64,000 nucleotides of DNA, from positions 1,612,001 through 1,676,000 of the forward strand of contig JAHEWK010000001.1 in assembly GCA_020740775.1 (NCBI GenBank). Reading direction: 5' to 3'. This document shows positions 9,777 through 21,565 of the stretch, piece after piece (within the stretch, counting starts at the first letter, position 1; each line of letters opens with the position of its first letter). The translations under genes were made by a program, and so were the position numbers. The notes beneath the pieces are model-generated. The model had not been told where the DNA came from. It did not search any database and saw only the letters and a program-made list of their open reading frames with translations. The DNA comes from Ilyonectria destructans (lineage: Eukaryota > Ascomycota > Sordariomycetes > Hypocreales > Nectriaceae).

Positions 9777-11422
9777 TGTGGTTGGGTGTGAGAATTAGAT
9801 AATTTCCTGGGGTTCGTGAATAGGCCAGTAGGATGATATGGGATGAGATGAGAGAGATGCTTGGATACCGAGTAATGATACTAACGGAAACATGTTGCGT
9901 GTTTATTCAACTTATATACTCAAGACGGACATACATTAGCAAATACTCTCTCCTCGCCATTCCGATTCCCATGCGGAGAACGATGCGGAGTTGTGGCTGC
10001 CAAAACAGCCAGTAATCCTGACCCCTTGACAGTCGCCTTAACATGTTTTAATTAGCCGAAACCCAATACACCGCAAATTGGTCTTTGCCAACTAGTACTA
10101 CGGAGGTTTTGATGTGCATGTCCGGTAGAGATGTGGGGCATCTTGCGGAGCGGGGCCGATTGCTAAGGCGAAACGCCGTGGACCTCCGTGGCGGGACGAT
10201 GGATGATCGGGCCGAGGCTATTGAGAAGCACTGGATTTAAACCAACGCGCCATATTCATCGTTTGAATCGTAATAGATTCAATCCACTAGCATTGACACT
10301 GGTAGATAAGATATTTCCTTCTGGAATTCTCTTCTCAATACTATTTGCCTACAGACTGCAGTGGCCACCGACTTCGGTCCATCAATTTGTTGTTTTGTCG
10401 ACAAAAGGCCACTAATCCAATAAAAATCCTTGATCAATAAGCTGGGAGAGAAAAGAGATCTTTCATCCTGGTTCGGAAGCCGCCCCCAGTAGCCCCATTA
10501 GAGCTTTGACTGCTTTGACTTGGCCGACGGTTGACGACGTTGGTCACGTCGCTGCCACTAGAAGGATACCGCGTGGCAGCAATGCGGTTTGTCATGCCTT
10601 TCAAATGGTAAGAAGGTGACCTAAATTAAGGCTTTCTTTTTGCCAGCCTACCAGAGGTATTATGTCTGTCGGGGTGGTTGAGGACGGCGTCAAGTTTCGC
10701 TCTCGCTTTCTCGGAGGCGGAAGGCATTGTCAATAATATTTTGTTAATGATATTTTGTCTCTGGCGGTTCTACAGATCGGTAAATTCGAGCATGTAGTTT
10801 TAGGTTTTCTCTCTCTCGTCCCCTCATTAATGATGGGAAACGGCAATATTTATCATTCGTGGACTCCATGTAAGTGTGTCTCGTGATAGCGCTGACCCCT
10901 CATGACGTAGGTATGAATTGCATCAACAGGCCTTGCGATTGGGGGAACGAGTTGGGGTTGAAACTTAGTTAAATTCGTATTAGTGTGAGATAGAGAACTC
11001 CTACTGTACAGCCTTTTGTCAGCAGTGATTCGGTCTGGGCGAAGAAGGTTAGACCCCAGTGGGGGTTTGTTGACACATTAGACAACACGACACAGGTCCG
11101 AAGTTGCGAACTAAGTGGCTCTAACAATAGAAAAGCGCCACTAGTTGATGGTGCACGATTCTTTGACTTGAATTCTAGGGAAGCGCTAATTCAAATACGT
11201 ACGCGTGAATTAGGGGAGCCTTAGGACCGATTCGAGTATCCGCGTATCCATGAATACATTCCCGAGATATCCGACCACATCTAAATGCCATTGATCATCG
11301 CATAAAAGCAGAGTTTCAAGATTTATGTTCATCTGCTTACACTATTGTCATATACATCCACCCTGGTCCAACAGCACAGGTGGTGAAATCTCCATGTAAA
11401 CCTCCAGTCTAAGTTACCCATA
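9777..11422. other. Gene-free AT-richer region
   Basis: I see no convincing coding sequence in 1.6 kb. The region is visibly AT-richer than the housekeeping blocks, with short near-repeats such as two copies of ATATTTTGT near 10735-10760. It contains the 5' region of the propeller gene and the 3' region of the SDR gene. It could be decayed sequence, but no transposon remnant is recognisable. Confidence 0.4.
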
Positions 11423-12244
11423 TCAATTGCCAGACATCGTCAAATCTCGCCATTTTTCGTCCGAGGCGGCCAATACTCCAGCACACATCTCTGCATATTC
11501 CACGGTGTCGCGTCCAGCTAAAAGTCGCAGTGGCGGGTCATCAACCTGGGCGACTTGCAGGATGATGCTCGCAACGCCGGCGGCAGAAGACCAAGTCGGC
11601 TTCGACTGAGGAATCAACTCCAAGAATGCGCCCACCGTCTGTTTGTAAGGCTCACTAATCGGTCCCATGCCCAACGAGGAGCCTGCCCAGTCCGTATCCA
11701 TGCCACCGGGTTCTAACACCGTTACTTTGATGCCGAACGGAGCGACCTCCTGCGAGAGGGATGTCGAGAAGCCGCCGATGGCCCATTTGGCACTCTGGTA
11801 TGCCGAAAAGCCTGGGGTTGCAACCCGGCCACCGATTGAGGAGATTTGGATTATATGTCCAGAGCCCTGTTGGCGCATAACTGGCAGGACAGCTTTACTA
11901 ACGTGGACGACTCCGAAAAAGTCCGTCTCCATTTGCGCGCGGAATGACTCTAGGCTCATGTCCTCAACCGAGGCGAAGTCTGCGTATCCTGCATTGTTGA
12001 CAACAACATCGATACGACCAAAGGCCTTGATGGCTGCAGCCACGGCTTCAAGGACTTGATCGTTCTTTGTGACATCTAGAGGGACGGCCAAGACTCGGTC
12101 GCATGAATATTTGTCAACAAGGTGCTTGAGAGTCTCCGCCTTTCGAGCTGTTGCGACAACTAAGTCCCCAGAGGCAAGGATTGACTCGACCAGAGCGAGA
12201 CCAAGGCCGCGCGAGGAACCTGTGACGAACCACACTTTACCCAT
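11423..12244 (-). CDS. Classical short-chain dehydrogenase/reductase
   Basis: One exon, 273 aa. The Rossmann cofactor motif TGSSRGLG is at residues 8-15, NNAG at 83-86, and the catalytic Ser136, Tyr149 and Lys153 (YxxxK) are all present, so the enzyme should be active. The classical SDR fold uses NAD(P)H to interconvert alcohols and ketones. ATARK after strand beta-2 carries a basic residue, which fits NADP preference (inference). Substrate unknown. The C-terminal region (PGGMDTDWAGSS, TWSSAAGVASIILQV) resembles the fungal SDR group often annotated as oxidoreductases or retinol-dehydrogenase-like. It is isolated by AT-rich flanks of 1.0 and 1.6 kb. Confidence 0.88.
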   Translation of the reverse strand: MGKVWFVTGSSRGLGLALVESILASGDLVVATARKAETLKHLVDKYSCDRVLAVPLDVTKNDQVLEAVAAAIKAFGRIDVVVNNAGYADFASVEDMSLESFRAQMETDFFGVVHVSKAVLPVMRQQGSGHIIQISSIGGRVATPGFSAYQSAKWAIGGFSTSLSQEVAPFGIKVTVLEPGGMDTDWAGSSLGMGPISEPYKQTVGAFLELIPQSKPTWSSAAGVASIILQVAQVDDPPLRLLAGRDTVEYAEMCAGVLAASDEKWRDLTMSGN

Positions 12245-13264
12245 CTTGTGTCTGAGGGGTAATCGAGAATTATTAAACGGTTGGGAAATTAATGAGCAAG
12301 ATATTGATGCACAAGAGCTTTCCTTCCTAACGCTGGCCCATTACCGTGATATTTGTATGCATCCATGGTATCCATAGTTCATGCCGGCAACTTATGGTTC
12401 CGTCCTAACTCCGGAGATAGATATTGATTCCATTCTTCCCCCATAATTATCTCCGCCACTCCGTCGTTATTTCCGTCATTGCTAGGCCCACTGATCTGTG
12501 TCCAGTCATCCACTACTTAACTTATGCCATTATCATATCCCCTTAATTAGCAGCAACCGCTTCCGCGATGTCGCTGAAAGTCAAAAGATAATCCCTTGCT
12601 CGAAACAAAACGAGGTTATGAGCTTTGGTACCTTAATGTAGATCCAATGATATTTTGTAAGATCCCACGCATCTTAGACATCAGCCAGCGTGGATCACTC
12701 AAAAGTTCGGTTTCAGTAATAGTACTATCCAACATTATCATGTATTTAACCCGTGTCTTCTTATTGCCATTGCTAATAAGATAACATACTCGGTAATTGT
12801 TGTGGCATCCTGTATTGAATGTCATTATTCACACACCGATACAAATCCGTTCACTTAAAGTCTCAGTCAAATCAGTGTACCTAGCCTATGACTTCTGCTC
12901 TAGTAGTCAACGTTCACCTCCGCACAACGTACATTGTCGAATACGTCAAGACAACAGCAATCCCAATAAGAACAAACCAAGACATAACTGCTCCCATCAA
13001 TGACCTGCTGAACCGGAATTCTGCTGTGTTTAGAGCCAACACCGCGATTTGAGTCCTTTTGAAGATGGCAGCAAGAATCTCTGCCGATGACATGGTGATT
13101 TCGAGGAGACCATCAACAATGATGAGCCCTAGTATCAACGGAGATGCAAACCCAACTTGGATTATATCAACACCTTCATGAACCAAATTGTGAGAAAACC
13201 CGAGTGCCTTTTTCGCAGGTTGACGACGAGGGTCGGTCACCGGACCAAAAAATCACCTTGCGAT
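12245..13264. other. Gene-poor region downstream of the NLR gene
   Basis: This 1.0-kb stretch is AT-rich around 12500-12850. An open frame on the minus strand (12914-13240, no ATG at its beginning) lies directly after the NLR stop and encodes a hydrophobic C-terminal segment (SWFVLIGIAVVLTYSTMYV). It may be an alternative 3' exon of the NLR (see findings) or chance. Nothing else is supported. Confidence 0.4.
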
Positions 13265-16106
13265 TTACTCCTTACAATTTCCCCCCATCCTACTGCTCAA
13301 ACCATCCATAATATCTATCGCCCATATAGTGTACCGGTGATGTGCACCATAAATGCGTTTGAATCCGGCCGTGCAGCACTCTATCAAGGGCATAGCATCG
13401 GAAAGTCGACTTCCACAGCTCCAGAACCAGGCCAGATGACCCATGCAGATCAAAGTGGTGGGACTGTCGTCTCCTAGTGTCCTCCTATAGTTTTCCAGAG
13501 CCATTTCTTGCATCTCCTCCCCTTCGTCCCGGAACCCTTGCCGCCATAGCGCCAGTGCTAATTGAGTATATGCTCTCATCGTGGTCGGATGCTCCGCCCC
13601 TCGCTTCATTGTCCATTTTTCGACAAGAACCTGATAGATCTCTTCTGCTTCCTTCCATCGCCCCAATCTATCATATATTAATCCCAAGCTACCTCTGTAA
13701 GTCAGCGTATTTGGGTGGTCCTCTCCAAGGATGTCCTTTGCTGCTTCTACTACCCGCGATTCAATCTCTTCAGCCTCTTTCAATTGGCCTTTCCCTTCAA
13801 GGACTGTTGCTAGGAAATGCATGGAATCCAGAGTGTCAGGGTGGTTATATCCCAGGGTTTCTTTTCTTATTTCAACAATCTGTGACCCCAATTGTTCACA
13901 CTCCTCCAATCGGCCTTGATATTGGTATACCATCGCCAGTTTTGATCTTCCTCTCACTGTCTTTGGATGCTCGTCTCCAAATTCTCGGATGCATATTTCC
14001 AGGTGTTTCAGTTGCAATTCCTCTGATTCTTTCAGTTGTCCTTGTGCCAAGAGCGTCATGGAGAGTTTTCCCATGCAATCCACAGTGTGAATATTCTCAG
14101 ACCCCAAGTAGCGTTGGCTTACTTCCAACCCTTTTCTGTTCAGGTACTCTGATCCTTTGTAGTTTCCGACACGACGCATAAAATAGGAACATCTACCTAC
14201 TAAATATATCCACGATATAGGGTCGTTCTGTGGTGGCTCGCCCTCTACTATCGACTCAAGATGAGGCTGTAGTAGACGGCAAGTTGGCCAAGTCTCTACT
14301 TCTCCGGATGGGAAGGCCATTTTCATGGACTCAAAATAAGCGTTCTTCCATAGTTCGATATCGCCAGCCGATGAAAGCCATGACTGTGTGCAAAATTGTA
14401 CCAGGGGATGCATTTCAAATGCATCCGTCGCAGCCATCACAGATACAAGTGAGTATCCACGGAGGACATCCAAGTCCTCGTCGAATTCGTCTTCACTGTT
14501 GCCTTCTCTCAGATTCGTGGCAGTGGTGTTATATTTGCGAGCCATGAACTCGGGAATACCTTGTGAGTTGAAAAAACTCAAAAAGGAAAGAAGATCAGCT
14601 GCGGATGGCTTTTCGCGACGTACTTGTTCAAAGGTCACTTGCCAAGTTGCAACCACGGAATTTGATACGCTTTCATCTCGTCGAAGATCTCCAGCGTCTC
14701 TATTTAGAAGACTTCCTTTCTTCCTCTCACTCTTTCGAAAGTCGTCGAGATACGATCTCACTGTCACTCGAGGTGCGCGGCGGTTAATGTATGCGGCTGC
14801 TTGGGTTATCGCAAGTGGGATGTAGTTCAGGACGTGAAGGAGTTCGCCAGCGGTATCTTGGTCGAAATCGTCGTGTAACTTGTTTCGGAATAGTTGGAGG
14901 GAATTGGCGTCGTTCATGGTGGAGAGTTTATAGATGGTCTCATGGCTGCCCGTTAATTTCTCGGCAACGTCCAAGCTGCGCGATGTGACCAGAATGGTTC
15001 CATTGCCTCCCTTGGGTAAGAAAGCTGCAAGTGGTTGTTGCTCGCTCAGACCACGAGAACTTGAACCGGGTGCGCTGTGGGATGCGTCGGATTCCCTAAC
15101 GTGAATACCCGGATAGAACAGGTTGACATCGTCGGCATTATCAAGGATCATCAACCACGAACTAAGTTCTTCTCTCTGTAACCAGTCCCTAACCAATGCC
15201 ATCTCGTTGACTTGAGGCTTGTTTCTGCCTGGTATCTGCAGTCTTTCTGCAATTAACCGATATGCTTCTTGAAACCTTGGTTTCGAACTCGCGTGCACCC
15301 AAAAGACGCTTGTCTCTGGTGATTCAGAGTACGTTTGATGGGCAAATTGAATAGCGATCTGTGATTTGCTTTGTTCTATTAGCCCACATACTTCTATCAT
15401 GGTTTAAAATGGCAATCTCACCCGAAGCCGCCCATTCCTACGAGCGCCATGCGGCTGTGGGGGCCTTCGTATTGCTCCTTGACCCATTCCATTATCTCGG
15501 GCCGGTCGACGAAGTGAGTATCCTGTTCGAACGGCACGACAAAGCAGGGCTTGATCTTTGTCCCAATACTGTTCCCTGGTTGGAGAGAAACATTGTTCAT
15601 TTGTTGTCTCATTTCAAGAAGAAGAGCACTGCAGTGGTGATGGTGTTAGTTGTGGCACCACATTGGAGAATGGTGGAACCCTACGTTTGGTCAACCTGTA
15701 GTCCCAGATGGATGGTTCGCTCGTATCGCTCAAGTCTGGAGATGATATCGACAACTTCTTGCATGTCAAAGGGCCATTTCAGTGCGCGGAGTCCAAATCG
15801 ACGCATGGCCCTTGCTCGCGTTCCAAGATCCAGCTGTTTGTGCAGCTCGACGAGCTCAGAGATGCAGCCATCCAGAGAATCGAGCAGGTTTTGTGATGCA
15901 GTGAGCGATTGACCTTCGGGGCCACCAATAACGCGCCTTGCTTCCTGGAGCGTCTTGCTGAGGCCATCTACTTGGTCGTGGAGGCGACTAATGTCCTGTC
16001 TCGCGTTGCTGACGGCGTTGGAGTAGTCGAGGCAGAGCTTGCCAACCTTTGCCGAGAGCTCGACGATTGCGATGATGCTCGACGTCAGTCCGACCGCCTC
16101 AGCCAT
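13265..16106 (-). CDS. Fungal NLR: SesA-NB-ARC-TPR protein
   Basis: Three exons: 16106-15685, 15628-15422 and 15368-13265, giving 910 aa. Introns: 15684-15629 (branch CTAAC, acceptor CTGCAG) and 15421-15369, whose acceptor AAAG restores an intact P-loop. Residues 1-140 form the helical SesA-type N-terminal domain (MAEAVGLTSSIIAIVELSAKV). The NB-ARC domain has the P-loop VGMGGFGKS at about 203-211, Walker B WLMILDNADD, and IPLAITQAAAYI in place of GLPLA. From about residue 630 to 900 there are about seven kinesin-light-chain-type TPRs (GxxHPxTL...A..L..QG...EAE). Proteins of this plan act in fungal non-self recognition or programmed cell death (family knowledge). All nucleotide-binding residues seen are intact. 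The next gene upstream on the same strand is an orphan. Confidence 0.85.
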
Positions 16107-16567
16107 GGTAAGAGTGGCAGAGGTGCGCAAGGTTGGGCGTTGAGTAAGGACTGTTTTCTGGTTCCCAACTTGGAGGCTTGGGTCTGACGATGCGAGTTGG
16201 GCTGAGCGAAAGGCTGAGGGCTGAGAGAGCTGACTGTTAGGGAAACCAGGCCACAGTGCGCCACACATGGCATGTGCACTGTTCAATGATTGGTCGAGTA
16301 CAGCCTCACCAGGCACTCAGCACGGTTATGGAATTTTGGTCAAAGAGAATGATGCTATTTACAGATCTAGCGCATTAGGCATGAAATGTTTCACTCAACC
16401 CCAATCACTCCAAAGGCAGGATAAAAAGAGTCTAGCATTTCCTATCTAGCATCTGTTGAACCACAATCCACGTCGGCAAAAGGATGGATGCCCATACTAA
16501 TGCTGTATGGATTGTGGTATATATGCCTGGCCTTTCAACAGCATCCTCCATCAAGAGAACCACATCT
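16107..16567. other. Intergenic region upstream of the NLR gene
   Basis: 461 bp with the NLR promoter and the 3' end of the orphan gene. No additional gene seen. Confidence 0.4.
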
Positions 16568-17447
16568 CTAGGTATGACCTACAGCTCCAGAAGGCAACGG
16601 CGGATGAGCTCTGCAATTTTCCAGAACACCCTCCAACACGATGCCATTCGCAGCACACCACCGCTCGAGCGCCTTGCCGCAGTCCATCCCCAGCATGCCG
16701 CCCTCGCACTCCGCGGTGCCGTTCGCCCACAGGACGGCGTAGCCCAGGCCGTCCTGCAGGTTCATGGCCATGGCGACAACGCAGCCGTTCTCCAGCGTCT
16801 CCTTCAGCCCGGGGTACTGGCCGTGCAGCTCAACCACCTTGGTGCCGTCCTTGCGCTGCGCGACGAAGGCGTCGCCGCAGCCCAGCCACACGTTGGCGAT
16901 GGGCGAGGCCGCCGTGGGGTTGAAGAGCTTCTGCGCGACCTGCGCCGGGAGATCCCATTTCTCCTCGCCGTTCTCCGCCCGGATGAAGTAGTGACCGTTG
17001 ACGCCCAGAGACAGAATCTCCGGGCGTTCGACGTCGTGTTCGTCTAGGAACACGACCAAGTCCTCGTAGTCTTCGAGGTCACTGTTGTCTATCGGAGAGT
17101 TGCAGGTCAGCCCTGTTCGGAAGCTTGAGACGGTTGACTTACTAATGGCTGCGACATTCCCCCCGCGGGGACGAGTGCAGCGAAAGTAGTGGCTTCTTGG
17201 TCCGAGAACGACGTAGTTGGTGATGTCAGTGCCCGTACGATGATCGTATTCTTGTTCATGCGGAAGCCCGATGGTGTCTTGAACACGACTAAGAACTCCA
17301 AGTTAGTAGTTGTATTGTGTGGAAGGGGCAAGACTCCCGGGCATCTTACCCGCAGCTCATGGCCGGCCCACTGTAGAAGAACGAGTCTCCACAGAGGCTG
17401 AGAGTGGCTCCCTCATTAGGGTATTCATCTTCCTGGAAGTCCGACAT
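16568..17447 (-). CDS. Hypothetical protein, 254 aa
   Basis: Three exons inferred: 17447-17350, 17288-17143 and 17088-16568. Introns: 17349-17289 (GTAAGA, branch TACTAAC, TTAG) and 17142-17089 (GTAAGT...GATAG). I do not recognise the family. Visible features are an acidic N-terminus (MSDFQEDEYPNEG), a mixed beta-rich middle (TNYVVLGPRSHYFRC, SLGVNGHYFIRAENGEEKWDLP), then VWLGCGDAFVAQRKDGTKVVELHGQYPGL and a Gly/Cys-containing C-terminal part with nine or more Cys in total. No signal peptide or TM segment is seen. It lies immediately upstream of the NLR on the same strand, so a functional link is conceivable but untested. Confidence 0.6.
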
Positions 17448-18205
17448 GGTTATAGCGAGGGCTGGATAGTGATATTGTTGCAAGTGTCTCAGTTGTGTGT
17501 AAAAGCTTTGACAGACAGGGAGAAGACGACCCCCTCCTTGAGAACAAAGTGCCGTTCTTATAGTTGGGCAAAGGCCGTCCTACTGCAACGTTGTAAATCA
17601 CGTCCCGTCATGTCGGACAACGAAGTTGGCGAGAAGGACGACACGTATCATGATGAGCCTTCCAAAGTGCCAGGTGATCTGTTGATGAATGTTTGTCTCT
17701 TCGGCGGGACGAAGCCAAGCCCGTGTGTGACGGGTTCTCGGAGCGTCCATGTTGAGCAAGTCCTCCGTCAAGGACGAGGGTGTTTCCGCGCTTGCGCGAC
17801 GACGCTCCGGCAGTTCTCTCCGATTCCATTCACAAAATCGACATTATCCCCGGTGTATGACTGACAAGACGTAAGCAAATGGAAAGGTCAAAGCAATTTC
17901 TTATTGCATCTCACAACAGAGTGCGATGTAGTTTAGTTACAGAGGGTATCATCCAATCTCTCAGTCTGGGAATGCCTTGGCATCCCATCACAACATCCTC
18001 CCTCCTAGTAATAATCTAGCCACCCTTGGGCCTCTTATCTGATTCATTATCGTGGTCATCTGCAATCCATCCGGCCGTCTCTAGCAGTCTTTGAAGTCAA
18101 AGAGCCGAGTCTGGTGTTTCCCAAGTACGCCCCGAACATTCCCGTTCGCGCAAACACGCAAGTCAAATATCCACACAAAGCCATCTCGTAACGCTGCACC
18201 ACTCA
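17448..18205. other. Intergenic
   Basis: 758 bp with no supportable gene. It includes the promoter of the orphan gene and the 3' UTR of the M50-like gene. Confidence 0.4.
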
Positions 18206-19108
18206 TTAGGTGGGGATGAACTTCTGAGAATCCTTCTCCTGCTCGGAGAAGGACTGGGAAAAGGCGGCCAGGCCAGCGACGATTCCAGCCGCCATGAAGA
18301 TGACCGAGACGATGGACCAGATGACACCCCAGCACTGCGAGGAGCCGCCGTAGCGCTTGGCGAAGACGCTGGCGTCGGAGGAGTTCACTTTACGAAGAAT
18401 GAGATCATCGCAGATATCCCACACGCTGTAGAGGGAGGACATGACGCCGATGAACAAGACGACGAAGCGCAGGGCCTGGGCGTGGGAGATGAACCAGCAT
18501 GCAATTAACAAGCCGACAGCGAGGAGGACAGTCATGATAGTAAGCCAATCACGCTTGCCCCACCACAGAGTGAGGAGGAAGCAGACGCCGAGAACGAAGC
18601 TGGCAACCTTGCTCGCCACAATGTTGAAGCCACAGAAGATTAGGAGGGCGCCGATAAGGGAGGAGCCCAGGTAGCCAGCAGGCAGGGTGATGGCGCTTTT
18701 TCCGCCGAGCATGTGGGTGACGCCGCCTTCGTTGGGGTCGAGACTGATGGACTTGACCTTACCACCAGTGAGGACAGCAGTGATGGCATGGCCGAACTCG
18801 TGAAAGGCAATGACAAGCATCTGGTTTGTCGGTTAGCGACTGGACGATCACCAACTGTGTCGCGCAACACAGCAGACATGGGTACACACCTTGAAGGGCC
18901 AGAGGACCATGCGGACGTAAGGGACGTTCCAGAGAATGGCGATGACGACGACGTAGGCTGCGATGACACCCAGCGTGACCTGCTGGGTGTGGTTCGGATT
19001 CGCGAGATCGCGGCGCAGTAGGCCGTGGCTGGATTCGGACTCGGCTGCCATCTGGACGACGCCGATGCGGAAGGGCGCGGCGAGCGCCTGTGATACTGTG
19101 GGAGCCAT
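18206..19108 (-). CDS. M50B-like membrane zinc peptidase
   Basis: Exons 19108-18890 and 18820-18206 give 277 aa; the intron (18889-18821) has GTGTGT donor and CTAAC branch. The metal-binding motif HEFGH is at residues 80-84 within a membrane-associated segment (MLVIAFHEFGHAITAVLTGG), followed by SISLDPNEGGVTHM and about six hydrophobic helices. This is the fungal peptidase_M50B-like family, also found in plants and bacteria. Relatives of site-2 protease cleave substrates in or near the bilayer, but the function of this branch is not established. The His/Glu residues are intact; the second-site Asp is not evident to me. Low-complexity charged tail SEQEKDSQKF at the C-terminus. Confidence 0.85.
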
Positions 19109-20363
19109 TGGTGGTGGTGGTTGAGTGGAGAGACTCGCCCGGTCGTGTGGTGGGTGGGTTTAGGTAGTCGGATTCGGTTACCAGGTAGCTGGGTGCCTGA
19201 CGAGCTATGCGGCAGTAGGAATGGAAAATCACGGGTTGGAGGGTATCGTAGGGTGCGTAGATGCAGGTCCAAGTCGAGGTAATGTACGAAGAGAAAATCC
19301 TCACTGCGGTGCGGTGCGCTTCGTCATCTCGTCCCTTGTGATTAAATTCCTTGGAGGGGATGCGCTCGGTCTTGGCCGTGGGTTGACGCGGCACTCGTGA
19401 GGCGGAGCTGAAACCGCGCCTCGTGTCTGTGTGGCTGGAGCGGCTACGGCGGTTGTGATTGGCCAATATTAATAGGCTGGTCCCGCTGTAACTCGACCTT
19501 TAGTAAGGCCAAGCGCATACCCACCAAAGCCCCTGCCAATCATGTCCCCATCAGCCCAAAATCGACGTCATCCTCTCATTGCACAGTTTGTTACTTTCGG
19601 ATTCAAGGCAAAGGAACGGACGAAGCAGGATGACGAACGATGGGTCCTCGCGAGCAGAATCTCCAGATATCTTTCGCTTACTCCTCTCTTTATTCTCAAA
19701 TCAAGCCCGTCTTCACTTCTCTCCACTTTGCCAAGTATTGCGTGTCGTGCGGTGAAGACTTTTTCCCAGTCGCCACAACCACGAGTGCTTCAACGGACGT
19801 CAAGCCAACCATTACAGCCAACTAGGCCCATGCTAGAACTACCTAACGGAGTATTAACAGTGTCCCTAGCGTACCCGCGCGGCAGTCAAAATGCCTCTCA
19901 GCGGCAGTCTCTAAAACGAAACTTGGCCAGCACTGTATCAATACTCTATTGCACTGCAACCGATCGCCGATGTTTCAGCCTTACCCCCACACGACGCGCC
20001 TCTCATCCCGTCATGGTCAACAAACAAGTACATGATGAATCCTGTCTCTTCGGATTAACAATACCATCCGTAATCCGTTGATCTAGAGAGCATGTCAATC
20101 GAATCCGCAGCAGAATCGAGACCCTCAGTGATGAAAAAAATCCATGATCCATGTGAATATGATCGATCCCGCAGCTGCCGCCACCACCGCCGCCTTCTCC
20201 ATGTTGGCCCGTCATCACATCCTGGTTCCTGTGGACCCCCTTTCCCAGTCAGGAACAAGGAAAAGGGGATTCCGTCGAGTCCAGCTGGCACTAATTATTC
20301 ACAGTCAGCTTCTACACATCCATCGTCTTGTAACGTCCCCAGTACAGAACAGATTTCGCAGTC
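19109..20363. other. Intergenic
   Basis: 1.25 kb between divergent genes (M50-like, minus; methyltransferase, plus). A 179-codon open frame exists but has no domain, codon pattern or splice support. I see only promoter-type sequence. Confidence 0.35.
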
Positions 20364-20438
20364 ATGACAGACTCAGCGCCCCAACTCCCGCCGCTCGACT
20401 GCTTGTCCTCTCCTCTCCTCAGCTCTTTCGCCGACATC

Positions 20439-21062
20439 ATGCCCGCCGATTTCGACAAGCAGAGCTACTGGCGCGACCGCTTCACGTCCGAAAAGTCCTT
20501 CGAGTGGCTCCTCCCTTCAGCTGACTTCTTCCGCATCGTCGAGCCGCAGCTGCGTTCCCTGCGCCCAGAGGCCCGCATCCTCCACATCGGCATCGGCACC
20601 AGCGATTTGCAGAACCACTTCCGCGCTCGAGGCTATTCCAACGTCCTCAACATCGACTACGAGCCCCTCGCCGTCGACCGCGGCCGTGAGCTGGAACAAC
20701 AATCCTTTGGCGATGTCAAAATGCGCTACGGTGTCCACGACGCAACGCAGCTCGACATTGGCCAAAGGGAAAAATTCGACCTTGTCATTGACAAGAGCAC
20801 CGTCGATGCCGTCTCTTGCGGCGGCAAGGACCCGCTGCGTCGCATGGTTGCCGGAGTCCGAAATTGTCTAGCCCCCGGCGGCATCTGGGTCTCTCTTAGC
20901 TACTCAGAATCGCGCTTCGACCTCAACGACCTCCCCTTTGACGTCGAGGTCCTCGATAAGACCCTAACACCCAAGCTCAAGCCCACGGATCCCGACGTTT
21001 TCCATTGGACTTACCTCTTGCGACTCAAGCGAGACGCCTCCGGGCTGTCCGGGGCGAACTAG
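20439..21062 (+). CDS. SAM-dependent methyltransferase, EFM4/EEF1A-lysine-methyltransferase-like
   Basis: Single exon, 207 aa from the MPADFDKQSYW start. An upstream in-frame Met at 20364 would add 25 low-complexity residues; I prefer the shorter form because homologues begin close to the DKxxYWxxRF motif. Motif I is ILHIGIGTSDL (47-57), followed by the acidic strand VLNIDYEPLAV and the motif FDLVIDKSTVDAVSCGG, typical of the EFM4/METTL13-N/ECE2-like class of seven-beta-strand protein methyltransferases. Several members methylate lysines of eEF1A; the actual substrate here is inferred only from family. Confidence 0.78.
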   Translation: MPADFDKQSYWRDRFTSEKSFEWLLPSADFFRIVEPQLRSLRPEARILHIGIGTSDLQNHFRARGYSNVLNIDYEPLAVDRGRELEQQSFGDVKMRYGVHDATQLDIGQREKFDLVIDKSTVDAVSCGGKDPLRRMVAGVRNCLAPGGIWVSLSYSESRFDLNDLPFDVEVLDKTLTPKLKPTDPDVFHWTYLLRLKRDASGLSGAN

Positions 21063-21565
21063 ACGTCCCCGCTGCGGGCCGTGGTGCAGTCTAATTCAAC
21101 TCCATACCAGAATGCCGGGCATCGTCTGTTAGGCCAGATTTTTGTTGCATCGGGCCGGACTAGGAGCGGTTGGGGATGGAGGTAACATGGATCCTCGAAG
21201 GATCCGGCAGTTGAATCGGACTACCTCTTTCCATACTACCTACCAGATAGAGCAAGCGACAATCTCTGGGCCCATCATTCACCAACATGGCACCATGGGC
21301 TCAGGCTAAGGAAGCGCTCTTCTTAGCCCTTTTAATCGACCTTCCGAACCAATCGAGGGTTTCAAGATGTGGCGCTCAAGTTGGATCAAAGGGAGTAATA
21401 GTGCATTTGACTTGTGGGTGCAGATGTAGACGACCACCAAGGACCTAAAAATACATGCTTTTTCCTCAATCATCCCCGTCTTGTCTATGACGTGCTATTC
21501 GTGATGCCCAAAATCAACCGCAACGCCGATCCCAACCAACTCCAAAGTTCGTTTGACTCGTCAGC
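21063..21565. other. Intergenic, convergent 3' ends
   Basis: 503 bp between convergent stops; no gene seen. Confidence 0.4.

Noticed and set aside
19542..20081. 179-codon plus-strand open frame in the intergenic region before the methyltransferase
   Set aside because: No recognisable domain, Ser/Arg-rich composition, no splice or context support.
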